From positions 3,886,501 to 3,950,500 of the forward strand of contig NZ_CP095053.1 in NCBI RefSeq assembly GCF_022921095.1: 64,000 bases of DNA, read 5' to 3'. This document shows positions 26,458 to 34,441 of the stretch, one piece after another. This stretch comes from Hymenobacter aerilatus. Its GTDB lineage: Bacteria; Bacteroidota; Bacteroidia; Cytophagales; Hymenobacteraceae. Both the position numbers and the translations under genes were made by a program. The notes beneath the pieces were generated by a model. It ran no database searches. It was not told the origin of the DNA and was given only the letters and a program-made list of their open reading frames with translations. How positions within the stretch are numbered: the stretch's first letter is position 1; each line of letters starts with the position of its first letter.

Positions 26458-27814
26458 CTGGCTTCTGCTGAGCACTCTCACGCTAGGCGTGCTGTGGCTG
26501 CTCTACCACGTAGCGTTGCGCCGCGAGCGGTGCTTTCAATACAACCGCACGCTGCTTCTGCTAGCTCCGCTGCTGGCAGTCTTGCTACCCTTGGCCCACC
26601 TGCCTGCGGCCTGGCTTCCAGCGGCCTCCACAGCCCAGACACCCCTGCGCCTGCTGTTGCCGGCCGTCACGGTAGGCGCTTCGGCTACCAGTGCCTCCGC
26701 TACGCCGCTGCTGTTTTGGGTGTTGCTACTATATGGTGCCGGTGTGGGTTTGCTGTTGGGTAGGCTGGGCTGGCAACTGCTGATGCTCTGGCGCTTCACG
26801 CGCACCCTACCCACCGAGCAGCATGCAGACTACACGTTGCGTCGCACCAGCGGCCTGCGCCCTACTGGTTCCTTTGGCCGGACTGTGTACTGGGACGATA
26901 CCGCGCCACTTTCCGCCGCCGAGGCCGCCCAAGTGCTGCGCCACGAGCTGGTGCACGTGCGTCAGCGTCACACCCTCGACCGGCTCTGGCTGCGCGTGTG
27001 GCAGGCGCTACTTTGGCCCAACCTCTTTGTGCATCTGCTCCCCCGCGCCCTCGATCTCACCCACGAGTACCTCGCCGACGCCGCCGTGACACCCGCTACT
27101 TCTATGGAATACATCCGCCTGCTGGCCCGCCAAGCTACTGGCTGGCTAGGGCAGGCCCCTACCCTCGCGCATTCCTTTTTTTCATCTTCCACCTTAACCC
27201 GTATTGCCATGCTGAACCATTCGTCTATACCTCGCCGCTGGAAGCAGTGGCTCGCTCTGCCTGTGTGTGCTGCACTGTTGTTTGTAGTTGCTTGTGAGAA
27301 GAATACGCCGGCTGATGAGGCTGCGCTTTCACAGACTGCTACTCAGGCCTCTTCCATGCCAGTGCCCCCCCCGCCGCCACCGCCTATGATTGATGGGAAA
27401 TATTTTACAATTGACTCAAAGGGTGATAAACTGTATCACTATGTCGAACAAATGCCAGAGCCACAAGGCGGTATAGGTGGCTTATTGAAATATATTGGCG
27501 AAAACATTCGGTATCCAGAAGCTGCTATAGCACAGCGCATAGAGGGCAAAGTATTTGTCAGCTTCACTGTCACCAAAGACGGCAGTATAGAAGATGTGCA
27601 TCTTATGAAAGGGATTCAGCAAAAATTGACTGTCAAGCCAGTAAAGGGTGAGTCTCCCTTAGTCACTACTGTCACCACGCCACCTATGCTGGCGATGAAT
27701 GAGGAGGCGTTGCGCGTCGTCAAAGAACTGCCTCGCTGGACACCCGGCAAGCAAGAAGGTAAGCCAGTAAATGTGTCCTTCACTATTCCAGTCACTTATG
27801 TTTTGGAGAAGTAA
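26435..27814 (+). CDS. M56 family BlaR1-like membrane protease fused to a TonB C-terminal domain
   Basis: I start at the ATG at 26435, overlapping blaI by 23 bases, giving 459 residues. Several transmembrane segments (WLLLSTLTLGVLWLLYH, LLLLAPLLAVLLPL, LLFWVLLLYGAGVGLLLG) frame a cytosolic zinc-protease loop with HELVH at 170-174 in LRHELVHVRQRH. Another membrane segment (WLALPVCAALLFVVAC) precedes a proline-rich stretch and a TonB-type C-terminal domain (IRYPEAAIAQRIEGKVFVSF). M56/BlaR1 proteins sense envelope signals and lead to BlaI release; the TonB-like domain is a variant common in this phylum. The last 500 bases are clearly lower in GC than the first part. The ligand is unknown; beta-lactam sensing cannot be assumed because no penicillin-binding sensor is present. 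Confidence 0.85.
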   Translation: MTTTQPLNWLLLSTLTLGVLWLLYHVALRRERCFQYNRTLLLLAPLLAVLLPLAHLPAAWLPAASTAQTPLRLLLPAVTVGASATSASATPLLFWVLLLYGAGVGLLLGRLGWQLLMLWRFTRTLPTEQHADYTLRRTSGLRPTGSFGRTVYWDDTAPLSAAEAAQVLRHELVHVRQRHTLDRLWLRVWQALLWPNLFVHLLPRALDLTHEYLADAAVTPATSMEYIRLLARQATGWLGQAPTLAHSFFSSSTLTRIAMLNHSSIPRRWKQWLALPVCAALLFVVACEKNTPADEAALSQTATQASSMPVPPPPPPPMIDGKYFTIDSKGDKLYHYVEQMPEPQGGIGGLLKYIGENIRYPEAAIAQRIEGKVFVSFTVTKDGSIEDVHLMKGIQQKLTVKPVKGESPLVTTVTTPPMLAMNEEALRVVKELPRWTPGKQEGKPVNVSFTIPVTYVLEK

Positions 27815-27820
27815 TTAGTC

Positions 27821-27862
27821 GCCCGCTACCCTATCTGCGCACGCAGGGTAGCGGGCATTTTT
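27821..27862 (+). terminator. Intrinsic terminator of the blaI/M56 operon
   Basis: GCCCGCTACCCT (27821-27832) pairs with AGGGTAGCGGGC (27845-27856), followed by ATTTTT. It begins seven bases after the stop codon. Confidence 0.9.
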
Positions 27863-27917
27863 CCTACCTCCCGGAACGTCCTTTCGGCCCGGCGCGTATC
27901 TTTAGCTTCCACATCAC

Positions 27918-28922
27918 TTGAGGATTCGCGCGTCTGTGGCTTCTATTCGGCTTTTTCGTCTTTTGCCTACCCGCTGGTGCTGCGCGGTAGTGTTGTTACT
28001 ACTCAGCGTTAGCTGCTCGTCGCCGCAGGAGAAGCGGCCGCAGCCTACCCCCGCCGAGCTGGCGCGTGCCCGGCAGCAGCAGTTGCACCAAGATTCGTTG
28101 CGGGCCGATTCCGTTGCCAAAGTACACGGCGAGTTGCCCGGCGCCATCCTGCCCGATTCGCGTATTGTGGCCTACTATGGCAACCCTCTGCACAAGCGCA
28201 TGGGTATCTTAGGCGAGTATCCGGCCGATGAGATGCTGCGCCGCCTCGACGCCCAAATAGAAGAGTGGGAAGCCGCCGACCCCAAGCGCCCCGTGCGCCC
28301 AGCTTTGCACCTCACCGCCATTATCGCCCAGCGCGACTCCGGTGCTGATGGCAAGTACCGCGCCCCCCTACCCGACAGTACCATCCGGCGCATGATAGCG
28401 CTGGGCCAACAACAGCACGCCCTGGTGTTTCTGGATGTGCAAGTGGGCCTAAGCACCCTACCCGAAGAGCTACCCCGCCTGGCACCCTACCTGCGCCTAC
28501 CCTTCGTGCACCTGGGCATCGACCCGGAGTTCTCGATGAAATCGGGCCGGCGGCCGGGCACGGAAGTAGGCGAGTTTGATGCCCAGGACGTGAACTATGC
28601 CCGCCGCTTTCTGGCTGATATCGTGAGCGAATACCAACTGCCGCCCAAAGTGCTGGTGGTGCACCGCTTCCGCCAGGATATGGTGACCAACTACCAGGAC
28701 ATTAAAACCGACCCGCGCGTGCAGATTGTGATGGACATGGACGGCTGGGGCACGCCCAAAATCAAGCGCGGCTCCTACCGCAAGTTCATCAAGCAGCAAC
28801 CCGTGGAGTTTGCCGGCTTCAAGCTGTTCTACAAAAACGACCGGCGCCCCGGCTCCCGCCTCATGACCCCCGCCGAAGTAGCCGCCCTGGACCCAAAGCC
28901 GCTGTATATTCAGTATCAGTAA
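27918..28922 (+). CDS. Lipoprotein of unknown function, paralogue 1 (TIM-barrel-like pattern)
   Basis: The frame opens with a TTG at 27918 and gives 334 residues with a lipobox (VVLLLLSVSC). The mature protein has a regular series of hydrophobic strands separated by helices: LPGAILPDSRIVAYYGN, ALVFLDVQVGLS, FVHLGIDPEFSM, LPPKVLVVHRF, VQIVMDMDGWG, FAGFKLFYK, and the end PKPLYIQYQ. The order suggests a (beta/alpha) barrel like those of glycoside hydrolases, with candidate acidic residues in GIDPEF and MDMDGWG. I recall similar secreted proteins in actinobacteria, but know of no assigned function. The next gene is a clear paralogue with more than half of its residues identical by eye. The true start could be a few codons downstream. 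Confidence 0.75.
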   Translation: MRIRASVASIRLFRLLPTRWCCAVVLLLLSVSCSSPQEKRPQPTPAELARARQQQLHQDSLRADSVAKVHGELPGAILPDSRIVAYYGNPLHKRMGILGEYPADEMLRRLDAQIEEWEAADPKRPVRPALHLTAIIAQRDSGADGKYRAPLPDSTIRRMIALGQQQHALVFLDVQVGLSTLPEELPRLAPYLRLPFVHLGIDPEFSMKSGRRPGTEVGEFDAQDVNYARRFLADIVSEYQLPPKVLVVHRFRQDMVTNYQDIKTDPRVQIVMDMDGWGTPKIKRGSYRKFIKQQPVEFAGFKLFYKNDRRPGSRLMTPAEVAALDPKPLYIQYQ

Positions 28923-28958
28923 AGGGTGAAGTTGTGAGTTTGTGAAATGGTGAATTAA

Positions 28959-29078
28959 AAAAGGTTGTGTCATCCTGAACGCAGTGAAGGACCTTCTCAC
29001 GCTAGAACGAGTCGTTGTTACGAGTATCGTTCACATGTGATAAGGTCCTTCACTGCGTTCAGGATGACACAACCTTTT
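28959..29078. repeat. Family A palindromic element, copy 2
   Basis: Arms 28959-28995 and 29042-29078 are perfectly complementary. This copy reads CTGAACGCAGTGAAGG on the left and CCTTCACTGCGTTCAG on the right, so both arms carry the same deviations from the other copies. The outer ends AAAAGGTTGTG/CACAACCTTTT are unique to it. The centre has GAACGAGTCGTTGTTACGA. It follows paralogue 1. Confidence 0.92.
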
Positions 29079-29094
29079 CACTCCTACTCTACTG

Positions 29095-29142
29095 GCATAA
29101 AAAAGCCCTTACACCTGCATCAGTCTAAGGGCTTTTTTATGC
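29095..29142. terminator. Intrinsic terminator hairpin
   Basis: GCATAAAAAAGCCCTTA pairs with TAAGGGCTTTTTTATGC around a 14-base loop. The A and T tracts inside the arms let it work on both strands. It stands directly after the family A element, so two hairpins follow paralogue 1. The rest of 28923-29321 holds a low-complexity GTGA-rich stretch (28931-28954) and an AT-rich promoter-like stretch (29240-29315). Confidence 0.8.
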
Positions 29143-29321
29143 CAATAGGGTTGCTCTTGCAAGACGAATGGCTTAGCTCGTCCGTAACCGGCGCGTCACG
29201 GCAACACCCTCAGCCACTTACCGAAGACACATATCCTTATTCCATGATTAATAGAATTTTTGTTAGTGAACTTCCTAGCTTTATGGCCCATAGCCCTATC
29301 ATTTTACCTTAACTACTCGCT

Positions 29322-30356
29322 GTGCCTGCATTTATATCTCGCCCAATTTTACCTGCGTTCTTTGCTAGCTCCGGTTTACTACTTGCCTTAATTGGCTGCG
29401 GCTCCCGTCAGGAACGCGCCAACCCTGATGCTGCTTCTACGGCCAGCGTAGAACAAGTAACCTCTGCCCCACCACCCGTCGACTCGCTGCAACTAAAGCT
29501 GGAAGCCATGCGCCGCGACTCGCTCTGGGCCGACTCCGTGGCCCGCGTGAATGGGCAGCTGCCAGGCGCTATTCTGCCGGGGCACCGCATTGTGGCGTTC
29601 TACGGCAACATCCGGGCAAAAGGCATGGGCATTCTGGGCCGCGAGCCCAAGGAGCAAATGCTGCGCAAGTTCGACGGGGTGCTGAAGGAGTGGCAGGCCG
29701 CCGATACTACCCTACCCGTGATGCCGGCCCTGCATAGCGTGACCATCACGGCCCAGGGCGCGCCGGGCAAGGACGGTAAGTACCGCCTGATGAACTCCAA
29801 GGCCACCATCGAGGAAACCATGCGTTGGGCCAAGGAGCGCAACGCCATTCTGTTCCTGGATGTGCAGGTAGGCCTGAGCGACCTGGAGCACGAGCTGCCC
29901 AAGCTAGAGCCCTACCTCAAAGCCCCCACCGTGCACCTGGGCATCGACCCGGAGTTTGCCATGGCTACCAAGGGCGTGCGGCCGGGTAAGAAAATCGGCA
30001 CCTACGATGCCAAGGATGTGAACTACGCCATCAAATTTCTCACGCGCATCGTGCGCGAAAACAAGCTGCCGCCCAAGATTCTGATGGTCCACCGCTTCAC
30101 GCAGGGCATGCTCACGAACTACCAGAACATCAAGCTCGATCCGCACGTGCAGGTGGTGATGCATATGGATGGCTGGGGCAACCCCATCCTGAAAAAGGAC
30201 TCTTACAAAGCCTACATCCAGAAGCAGCCCGTGCAGTACACCGGCTTCAAGCTCTTCTACGAGTACGACCCCCGCCCCGCTCCTCACCACATGATGACGC
30301 CTAAGGAGGTCCTAGCCGAGCTTACGCCGAAGCCACTGTACATTCAGTATCAATAA
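29322..30356 (+). CDS. Lipoprotein of unknown function, paralogue 2 (TIM-barrel-like pattern)
   Basis: A GTG at 29322 starts a 344-residue product with a lipobox (LLLALIGC). It shares with paralogue 1 the motifs LPGAILP, RIVAFYGN, FLDVQVGLS, VHLGIDPEF, DVNYA, LPPKILMVHRF, MDGWG, TGFKLFYE and PKPLYIQYQ in the same order and spacing. These strands are consistent with a (beta/alpha) barrel exposed in the periplasm or on the surface. No catalytic assignment can be made. Terminators and a 400-base gap separate it from paralogue 1, so it probably has its own promoter. It is flanked on both sides by family A elements in the same orientation. Confidence 0.75.
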   Translation: MPAFISRPILPAFFASSGLLLALIGCGSRQERANPDAASTASVEQVTSAPPPVDSLQLKLEAMRRDSLWADSVARVNGQLPGAILPGHRIVAFYGNIRAKGMGILGREPKEQMLRKFDGVLKEWQAADTTLPVMPALHSVTITAQGAPGKDGKYRLMNSKATIEETMRWAKERNAILFLDVQVGLSDLEHELPKLEPYLKAPTVHLGIDPEFAMATKGVRPGKKIGTYDAKDVNYAIKFLTRIVRENKLPPKILMVHRFTQGMLTNYQNIKLDPHVQVVMHMDGWGNPILKKDSYKAYIQKQPVQYTGFKLFYEYDPRPAPHHMMTPKEVLAELTPKPLYIQYQ

Positions 30357-30399
30357 GTTTCGTTGAGCGACTGAGTGAGTTTGTAAAGTCGTGAAACAG

Positions 30400-30521
30400 A
30401 AAAAAGGCGTGTCATCCTGAGCAAAGCGAAGGACCTTCTGACAGTGGAACGAGTCGTTGTTACGATGGTCGTTCTTATTGTAATAAGGTCCTTCGCTTTG
30501 CTCAGGATGACACGCCTTTTT
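30400..30521. repeat. Family A palindromic element, copy 3
   Basis: Arms 30400-30437 and 30484-30521 are perfectly complementary. The left arm carries GAGCAAAGCGAAGG and the right arm the compensating CCTTCGCTTTGCTC. The outer ends AAAAAAGGCGTG/CACGCCTTTTTT form a bidirectional terminator. It lies between convergent genes and has the shared centre GAACGAGTCGTTGTTACGA. Confidence 0.92.
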
Positions 30522-30577
30522 TTAACGCGTCCTCTTCAACGCGCCTTCTTCAAAATCCTCTCTTCACTACTCACTCG

Positions 30578-32149
30578 TTAGTGCGCTGCGTTCAGGTCTA
30601 CTTTCTCGCCGGGCTTGGCGCGCTTGATGAACAGCACCAGAGGCACGCAGATGAGGAAGAAGCCGCCAATCATCAGGAAGATTTCGGCGTAGGTGATGAT
30701 GGAGGTTTGCTTGATCAGGGTGCCTTCGAGGGCGGCGTAGGCCATTTGCTGGGCCTGTACCAGGTCGGCACCCTTGGCGCGGAAGTTGGCAATGAAGGCG
30801 TTCAGGCGGGTTGCCGTCTCGGGGTTGTACAGCGAGATGTGGGGCAGTAGCGCGTTGCGGTTCTGGAAAATAGCGCGTTCCAGATACGTACCTACCAAAG
30901 CTACCCCAAACGAGCCGCCTAGCTGCCGAATCATACCCGTAAGACCAGCCGCCTGCCCAGCATCCTTCCCGCTCAGACCCGCCAATGACATGGTGGTGAT
31001 GGGTAGGAACAGCATGCTCAGGCCGAACCCACGCAGCATCAGCGGCCAGAAAAAGTCGCCCTCGCCGGCTGTGGGTGTGAGGCGCACACTCATCCAATAG
31101 GAGAAGATGAAGAAGACCAGGAAGCCCACCGGCAGGATAAACTTCTGCGAGATGCCCCGCTGAATCATTTTCCCCATCACAGGCATCATCAGACCCGATA
31201 CAATGGCACCGGGCAACAGAATCAGGCCAGTCTGCTCAGCCGAAAAACCCAGAATGCGCTGGCAGAAAATGGGGAACACGAATACCGAGGCAAACAACCC
31301 GAAGCCCAGCACAAACGACAGAAACGCCCCAATAGAGAGGTTGCGGCTCTTGGTCAGCACGCGCAGATCCACGATGGGGTGCGTGGCCGTCATCTCGCGC
31401 ACCACAAAGCCTACCAGGCCAACGATAGCCAGGACAGTACCTATCACGATGTAGGGAGTTTCAAACCACTCCTCCCGCTCGCCCTGCTCCAGCACCAGCT
31501 GCAAAGCCCCAATCCCGATAATCAACAGCGCAATACCTGCCCAGTCGATCTGGCGCAGGGGCCGCGGAATCGCATTCTTGATGCGCTCGGGGTCCCGGAT
31601 GAACAGGATGGTGAAGATGCTGGCCAAGATGCCTACGGGTACGTTCACGTAGAAAATCCAGGGCCAGTCGTAGTTGTCTACAATCCAGCCACCCAGGGTA
31701 GGGCCGATGGTAGGGCCGATAATTACGCCCATGCCAAACAGCGCTTGGCCCAGGGCCAGCTCTTCGGGCGGAAACGTATCGACCAGGATAGCCTGCGAGG
31801 TAGCCATGAGGGCGCCGCCTCCTACTCCTTGAATGAAGCGGAAGGCCACCAGCTCCCAAATGTTGGTGCTCTGCCCGCAAGCCATGGAGGCAATGGTGAA
31901 CAGAATAACGGAGGCGAGGTAGTAGTTTTTGCGCCCAAACTGCTCGGCCAGGAAGCCGGTCATCGGAATCACAATTACGTTGGCAATGGCGTAGCTTGCC
32001 ACCACCCAGCTCACCTCCTGTTGCGTGGCCGAGAGGTTACCCATCATCTGGGTCAGGGCCACGTTCACGATACTGGTATCAATCAATTCCAGCAAGCAGC
32101 ACATCACCACCGTAATGACAATGATCCACTTGGTAAATCCGGTTTCCAT
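30578..32149 (-). CDS. emrB: DHA2 family drug efflux permease, EmrB/QacA type
   Basis: The 523-residue product has about 14 transmembrane segments and starts MCCLLELIDTSIVNVAL after a short leader, the typical DHA2 motif in TM1 (D near L-ELIDTSIV). Other family marks are VVASYAIANVIVIPMTG, LAEQFGRKNYYLAS (motif A) and GVGGGALMATSQAILVDTFPPEE. EmrB-type pumps export hydrophobic toxic compounds with an EmrA adaptor and a TolC channel. The adaptor and channel genes lie upstream on the same strand, separated from emrB by an inserted four-helix-bundle gene on the opposite strand. Confidence 0.92.
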   Translation of the reverse strand: METGFTKWIIVITVVMCCLLELIDTSIVNVALTQMMGNLSATQQEVSWVVASYAIANVIVIPMTGFLAEQFGRKNYYLASVILFTIASMACGQSTNIWELVAFRFIQGVGGGALMATSQAILVDTFPPEELALGQALFGMGVIIGPTIGPTLGGWIVDNYDWPWIFYVNVPVGILASIFTILFIRDPERIKNAIPRPLRQIDWAGIALLIIGIGALQLVLEQGEREEWFETPYIVIGTVLAIVGLVGFVVREMTATHPIVDLRVLTKSRNLSIGAFLSFVLGFGLFASVFVFPIFCQRILGFSAEQTGLILLPGAIVSGLMMPVMGKMIQRGISQKFILPVGFLVFFIFSYWMSVRLTPTAGEGDFFWPLMLRGFGLSMLFLPITTMSLAGLSGKDAGQAAGLTGMIRQLGGSFGVALVGTYLERAIFQNRNALLPHISLYNPETATRLNAFIANFRAKGADLVQAQQMAYAALEGTLIKQTSIITYAEIFLMIGGFFLICVPLVLFIKRAKPGEKVDLNAAH

Positions 32150-32157
32150 ATATTGAA

Positions 32158-32192
32158 AGGGTAGGAAGGTAGGAGGGTATGGGGGTAGGAAG
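32158..32192. repeat. Left inverted repeat flanking the four-helix-bundle gene
   Basis: The G-rich stretch contains GGTAGGAGGGTATGGG (32168-32183) and GGGTAGGAAG (32183-32192). Both blocks recur in reverse complement at 32667-32699, on the other side of the four-helix-bundle gene, although with different spacing. Confidence 0.75.
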
Positions 32193-32249
32193 TAGAGATG
32201 GTACAGGAGAATTTAATATCTTCCTGTTTGAGGCTCAGGGAAAGCAACT

Positions 32250-32657
32250 ATGTCATCTGGCAACCACTCCAACTTTGATTTTGCCGAGGAATTCCGGCAA
32301 CGCACCAAATCCTTTGCCCTGCGAATAATGAAGTTGGTAGATCGGCTACCGGTTACACCTTCTTGCCGGGCAGCGGGTGCACAGCTGGTTCGATCGGGTA
32401 CATCTGTTGCAGCTAATTACCGGGCAGCCTGTCGCGCCCGTTCCCACCGGGAATTTGTATCCAAACTGCACATTGCGCTCGAAGAAGCTGATGAATCCGT
32501 ACTGTGGTTGGAGTTGTTGAATGAAGCAGGCAATCTGCCTGCGGGCAAACTAGATGAGTTGCTCCTAGAAGCAAAAGCTATATTGGCCATTATTGGCAAA
32601 GCCGAGAAAACCGCTCGGGATAAGAGTAAGGAAGGAGCAACAGAAAAAAGATTTTAG
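32250..32657 (+). CDS. Four-helix bundle protein (23S rRNA intervening-sequence protein family)
   Basis: The 135-residue product shows the family pattern: FRQRTKSFALRIMKLVDRLP, then AAGAQLVRSGTSVAANYRAACRARSHREFVSKLHIALEEADESVLWLELL, then a last helix LLLEAKAILAIIGKAEKTA. All four amphipathic helices are present. Relatives are encoded within intervening sequences of some bacterial 23S rRNA genes and as free-standing genes in Bacteroidota; their function is unsettled. Here the gene points against the efflux operon and sits between emrA and emrB, bounded by inverted repeats at 32158-32192 and 32667-32700. The tail is lysine- and glutamate-rich. Confidence 0.88.
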   Translation: MSSGNHSNFDFAEEFRQRTKSFALRIMKLVDRLPVTPSCRAAGAQLVRSGTSVAANYRAACRARSHREFVSKLHIALEEADESVLWLELLNEAGNLPAGKLDELLLEAKAILAIIGKAEKTARDKSKEGATEKRF

Positions 32658-32666
32658 TCGCTAACC

Positions 32667-32700
32667 CTTCCTACCCTCTTACACCCATACCCTCCTACCC
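32667..32700. repeat. Right inverted repeat flanking the four-helix-bundle gene
   Basis: CCCATACCCTCCTACC (32684-32699) is the exact reverse complement of 32168-32183, and CTTCCTACCC (32667-32676) of 32183-32192. The stop codon of emrA lies only eight bases further on. Confidence 0.75.
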
Positions 32701-32707
32701 TATAAAT

Positions 32708-33790
32708 CTATTTCACCGCTACCGTAGCAGTCACGCTCATGCCGGCGCGCAGGGGGTGTTCGGGGTCTACTTTATCGAGGGCGATTTTGACAGGTACGCG
32801 CTGCGTTACTTTCACAAAGTTGCCAGTCGAGTTGTCGGGGGGCAGCAGGGCGAAGCGGGCGCCCGTAGCCGCCGATAGTGACTCCACGTGGCCTTCAAAC
32901 TCCTCGTTGGGGTAGGCATCTACCTCAATGTTCACCTTCTGGCCCACTTTCATGTTTTCCAGCTGGGTTTCCTTGAAGTTGGCTACCACCCAGGTACGGT
33001 CGCTGGCGACCAGGCCAAACAGCTGCTGGCCGGGTGCTACCACTTGGCCGGGCTGCACGTTCTTGCGGCTCACTACCCCATTGGCGGGCGCCGTGATGGT
33101 AGCGTAGCTCAGTTGCAGCTTGGCATTGTCGAGGTCGGCTTGGCGTTGCTTCACCACGGCTTGCGCCACGGCTACCTGCTGCTCGGCCGAGGCTACTTGC
33201 TGCCGGGCTACAGCTACCTGCTGCTCGGCGGTAGCGCGCTGGGCGGTAGTGGCTTGCAGGTTGGCTTGTACGGCATCATAATCGCTCTGCGGGATGATAT
33301 CCTCCTTGCGCAGGAAGGTGCTGCGCTTCAGGTCTTTTTCGAGGCGGGCGCGGTTGGCCGAGCTTACCCCAATGGTAGCCTGGGCAGCGCGCACGTTGGC
33401 TTGCGCCGTGCCAATAGCCGTGCGAGCAGCCGTTACGTTGGCCTGAGCCGCAGCCAGAGCGGCCTCGGCGGCATTCACGCGCTGTTGGTAGTCGGCGGGG
33501 TCGAGGGTAACAACCACATCACCTTTTTTCACTACCTGGTTGTCGTCAATTTTCACGTCGAGCACGGGACCACCCACGCGCGGAATCACGGGGTACACGT
33601 CGCCCTCTACCTGGGCGTCGTCGGTTTCTTCGTGGGCCTGGCCAAACTGATAGCGCTGGTAGCCAAAATAGCCCCCCACCAGCAGTACCAATGCCAGAAT
33701 GATAAAAATAATCGGGCGTCGCGAGCCGCTTTCCGGCTGCTCGCTGGTAGGCGTTACGACGGTGGCGTCTTGTTGAACAGAAGTTGCCAT
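32708..33790 (-). CDS. emrA: HlyD/EmrA family periplasmic adaptor
   Basis: The 360-residue product has one N-terminal membrane segment (PIIFIILALVLLVGGYFGYQ, about 26-47), then a lipoyl-like half (VYPVIPRVGGPVLDVKIDDNQVVKKGDVV). A long alanine/glutamine-rich coiled-coil hairpin covers about 85-220 (AEQQVAVARQQVASAEQQVA). The second lipoyl half (ITAPANGVVSRKNVQPGQVV) and beta-barrel follow. It links an inner-membrane EmrB pump with a TolC channel. Its gene follows the uspA-like gene and tolC on the same strand. Confidence 0.92.
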   Translation of the reverse strand: MATSVQQDATVVTPTSEQPESGSRRPIIFIILALVLLVGGYFGYQRYQFGQAHEETDDAQVEGDVYPVIPRVGGPVLDVKIDDNQVVKKGDVVVTLDPADYQQRVNAAEAALAAAQANVTAARTAIGTAQANVRAAQATIGVSSANRARLEKDLKRSTFLRKEDIIPQSDYDAVQANLQATTAQRATAEQQVAVARQQVASAEQQVAVAQAVVKQRQADLDNAKLQLSYATITAPANGVVSRKNVQPGQVVAPGQQLFGLVASDRTWVVANFKETQLENMKVGQKVNIEVDAYPNEEFEGHVESLSAATGARFALLPPDNSTGNFVKVTQRVPVKIALDKVDPEHPLRAGMSVTATVAVK

Positions 33791-33877
33791 TAGAAAAGGG
33801 AGCTTAGAATGAGTAGTTGAATACGAGTTGGAAAAGGGTAGGCCGGGCTTTTAAGTAACTGGCCACCCCGGTATTTT

Positions 33878-34321
33878 TTAGGCCGATTGTCGGTATTCGT
33901 CAGCCTGACAGTTCTTTACGAGAAGCGTAGCGCAAGGTGCGGTACGCACGACGGCTTCGGCCGTGCTGCCCATCAAAAAGCGCGTGAGGCCGGTGCGGCC
34001 GTGCGCCCCAATCAGGATCAGGTCGGCGGGGTAGCGCCGGGCCTCCGCCACGATTTCCGTAGCCGCGTCGCCCTGCACAATGGTCGTGCTGACCGTTACG
34101 CCAGCCTGCTCCGCCTCTAGCCGGTAGCTGGCCAGTTGCAAGGCAATATCCAGGTCAAGCGGGCGCGACAACCCGGCCACGGGCAGCTCCGGCTGGGCCT
34201 CCAGCACGTGCAGCAGCCGCAGCTCGGCACCGGTGGCCGCCGCCAGCGTAGTAGCATACCGCACCAGCGGCGCCGAAGCAACCGAGAAATCAAGCGGACA
34301 CAAAACAGTGGTGAGGGTCAT
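33878..34321 (-). CDS. Universal stress protein, UspA family
   Basis: The 147-residue single-domain protein starts TTVLCPLDFSVASAPLVRYA and ends with the ATP-binding pattern GAHGRTGLTRFLMGSTAEAVVRTAPCATLLV, the G-2x-G-9x-GS motif of nucleotide-binding members. It is cytosolic. It lies within the efflux cluster between tolC and emrA, so it may be co-expressed with the pump under stress. Its direct role is unknown. Confidence 0.9.
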   Translation of the reverse strand: MTLTTVLCPLDFSVASAPLVRYATTLAAATGAELRLLHVLEAQPELPVAGLSRPLDLDIALQLASYRLEAEQAGVTVSTTIVQGDAATEIVAEARRYPADLILIGAHGRTGLTRFLMGSTAEAVVRTAPCATLLVKNCQADEYRQSA

Positions 34322-34329
34322 CTGGTGGG

Positions 34330-34441
34330 ATAGTGAGATGGTGAAATGGTGAGACAGTGAGATGGAGAGATAGTGAGTTTGACTTTCCGATGGCGCATAT
34401 TGTGCAAGCAGCGCAGCCAGAACAGCAAACTCACCATCTCA
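34330..34441. repeat. GTGAGATGG-rich low-complexity repeat with inverted copy
   Basis: Between uspA and tolC the sequence repeats short units such as GTGAGATGGTGAAATGG (34333-34349). Part of it (ending AGTGAGTTTG at 34381) is matched in reverse by CAAACTCACCATCTCACTA from 34427. Similar GTGA-rich fragments lie beside family A copies at 28931, 30374 and 54385. No coding potential was seen. Confidence 0.6.

Noticed and set aside
28965..29312. A 115-codon frame reading CHPERSEGPS and RSFTAFRMT
   Set aside because: These phrases are the translation of the family A palindrome in both arms, a well-known type of spurious gene call.
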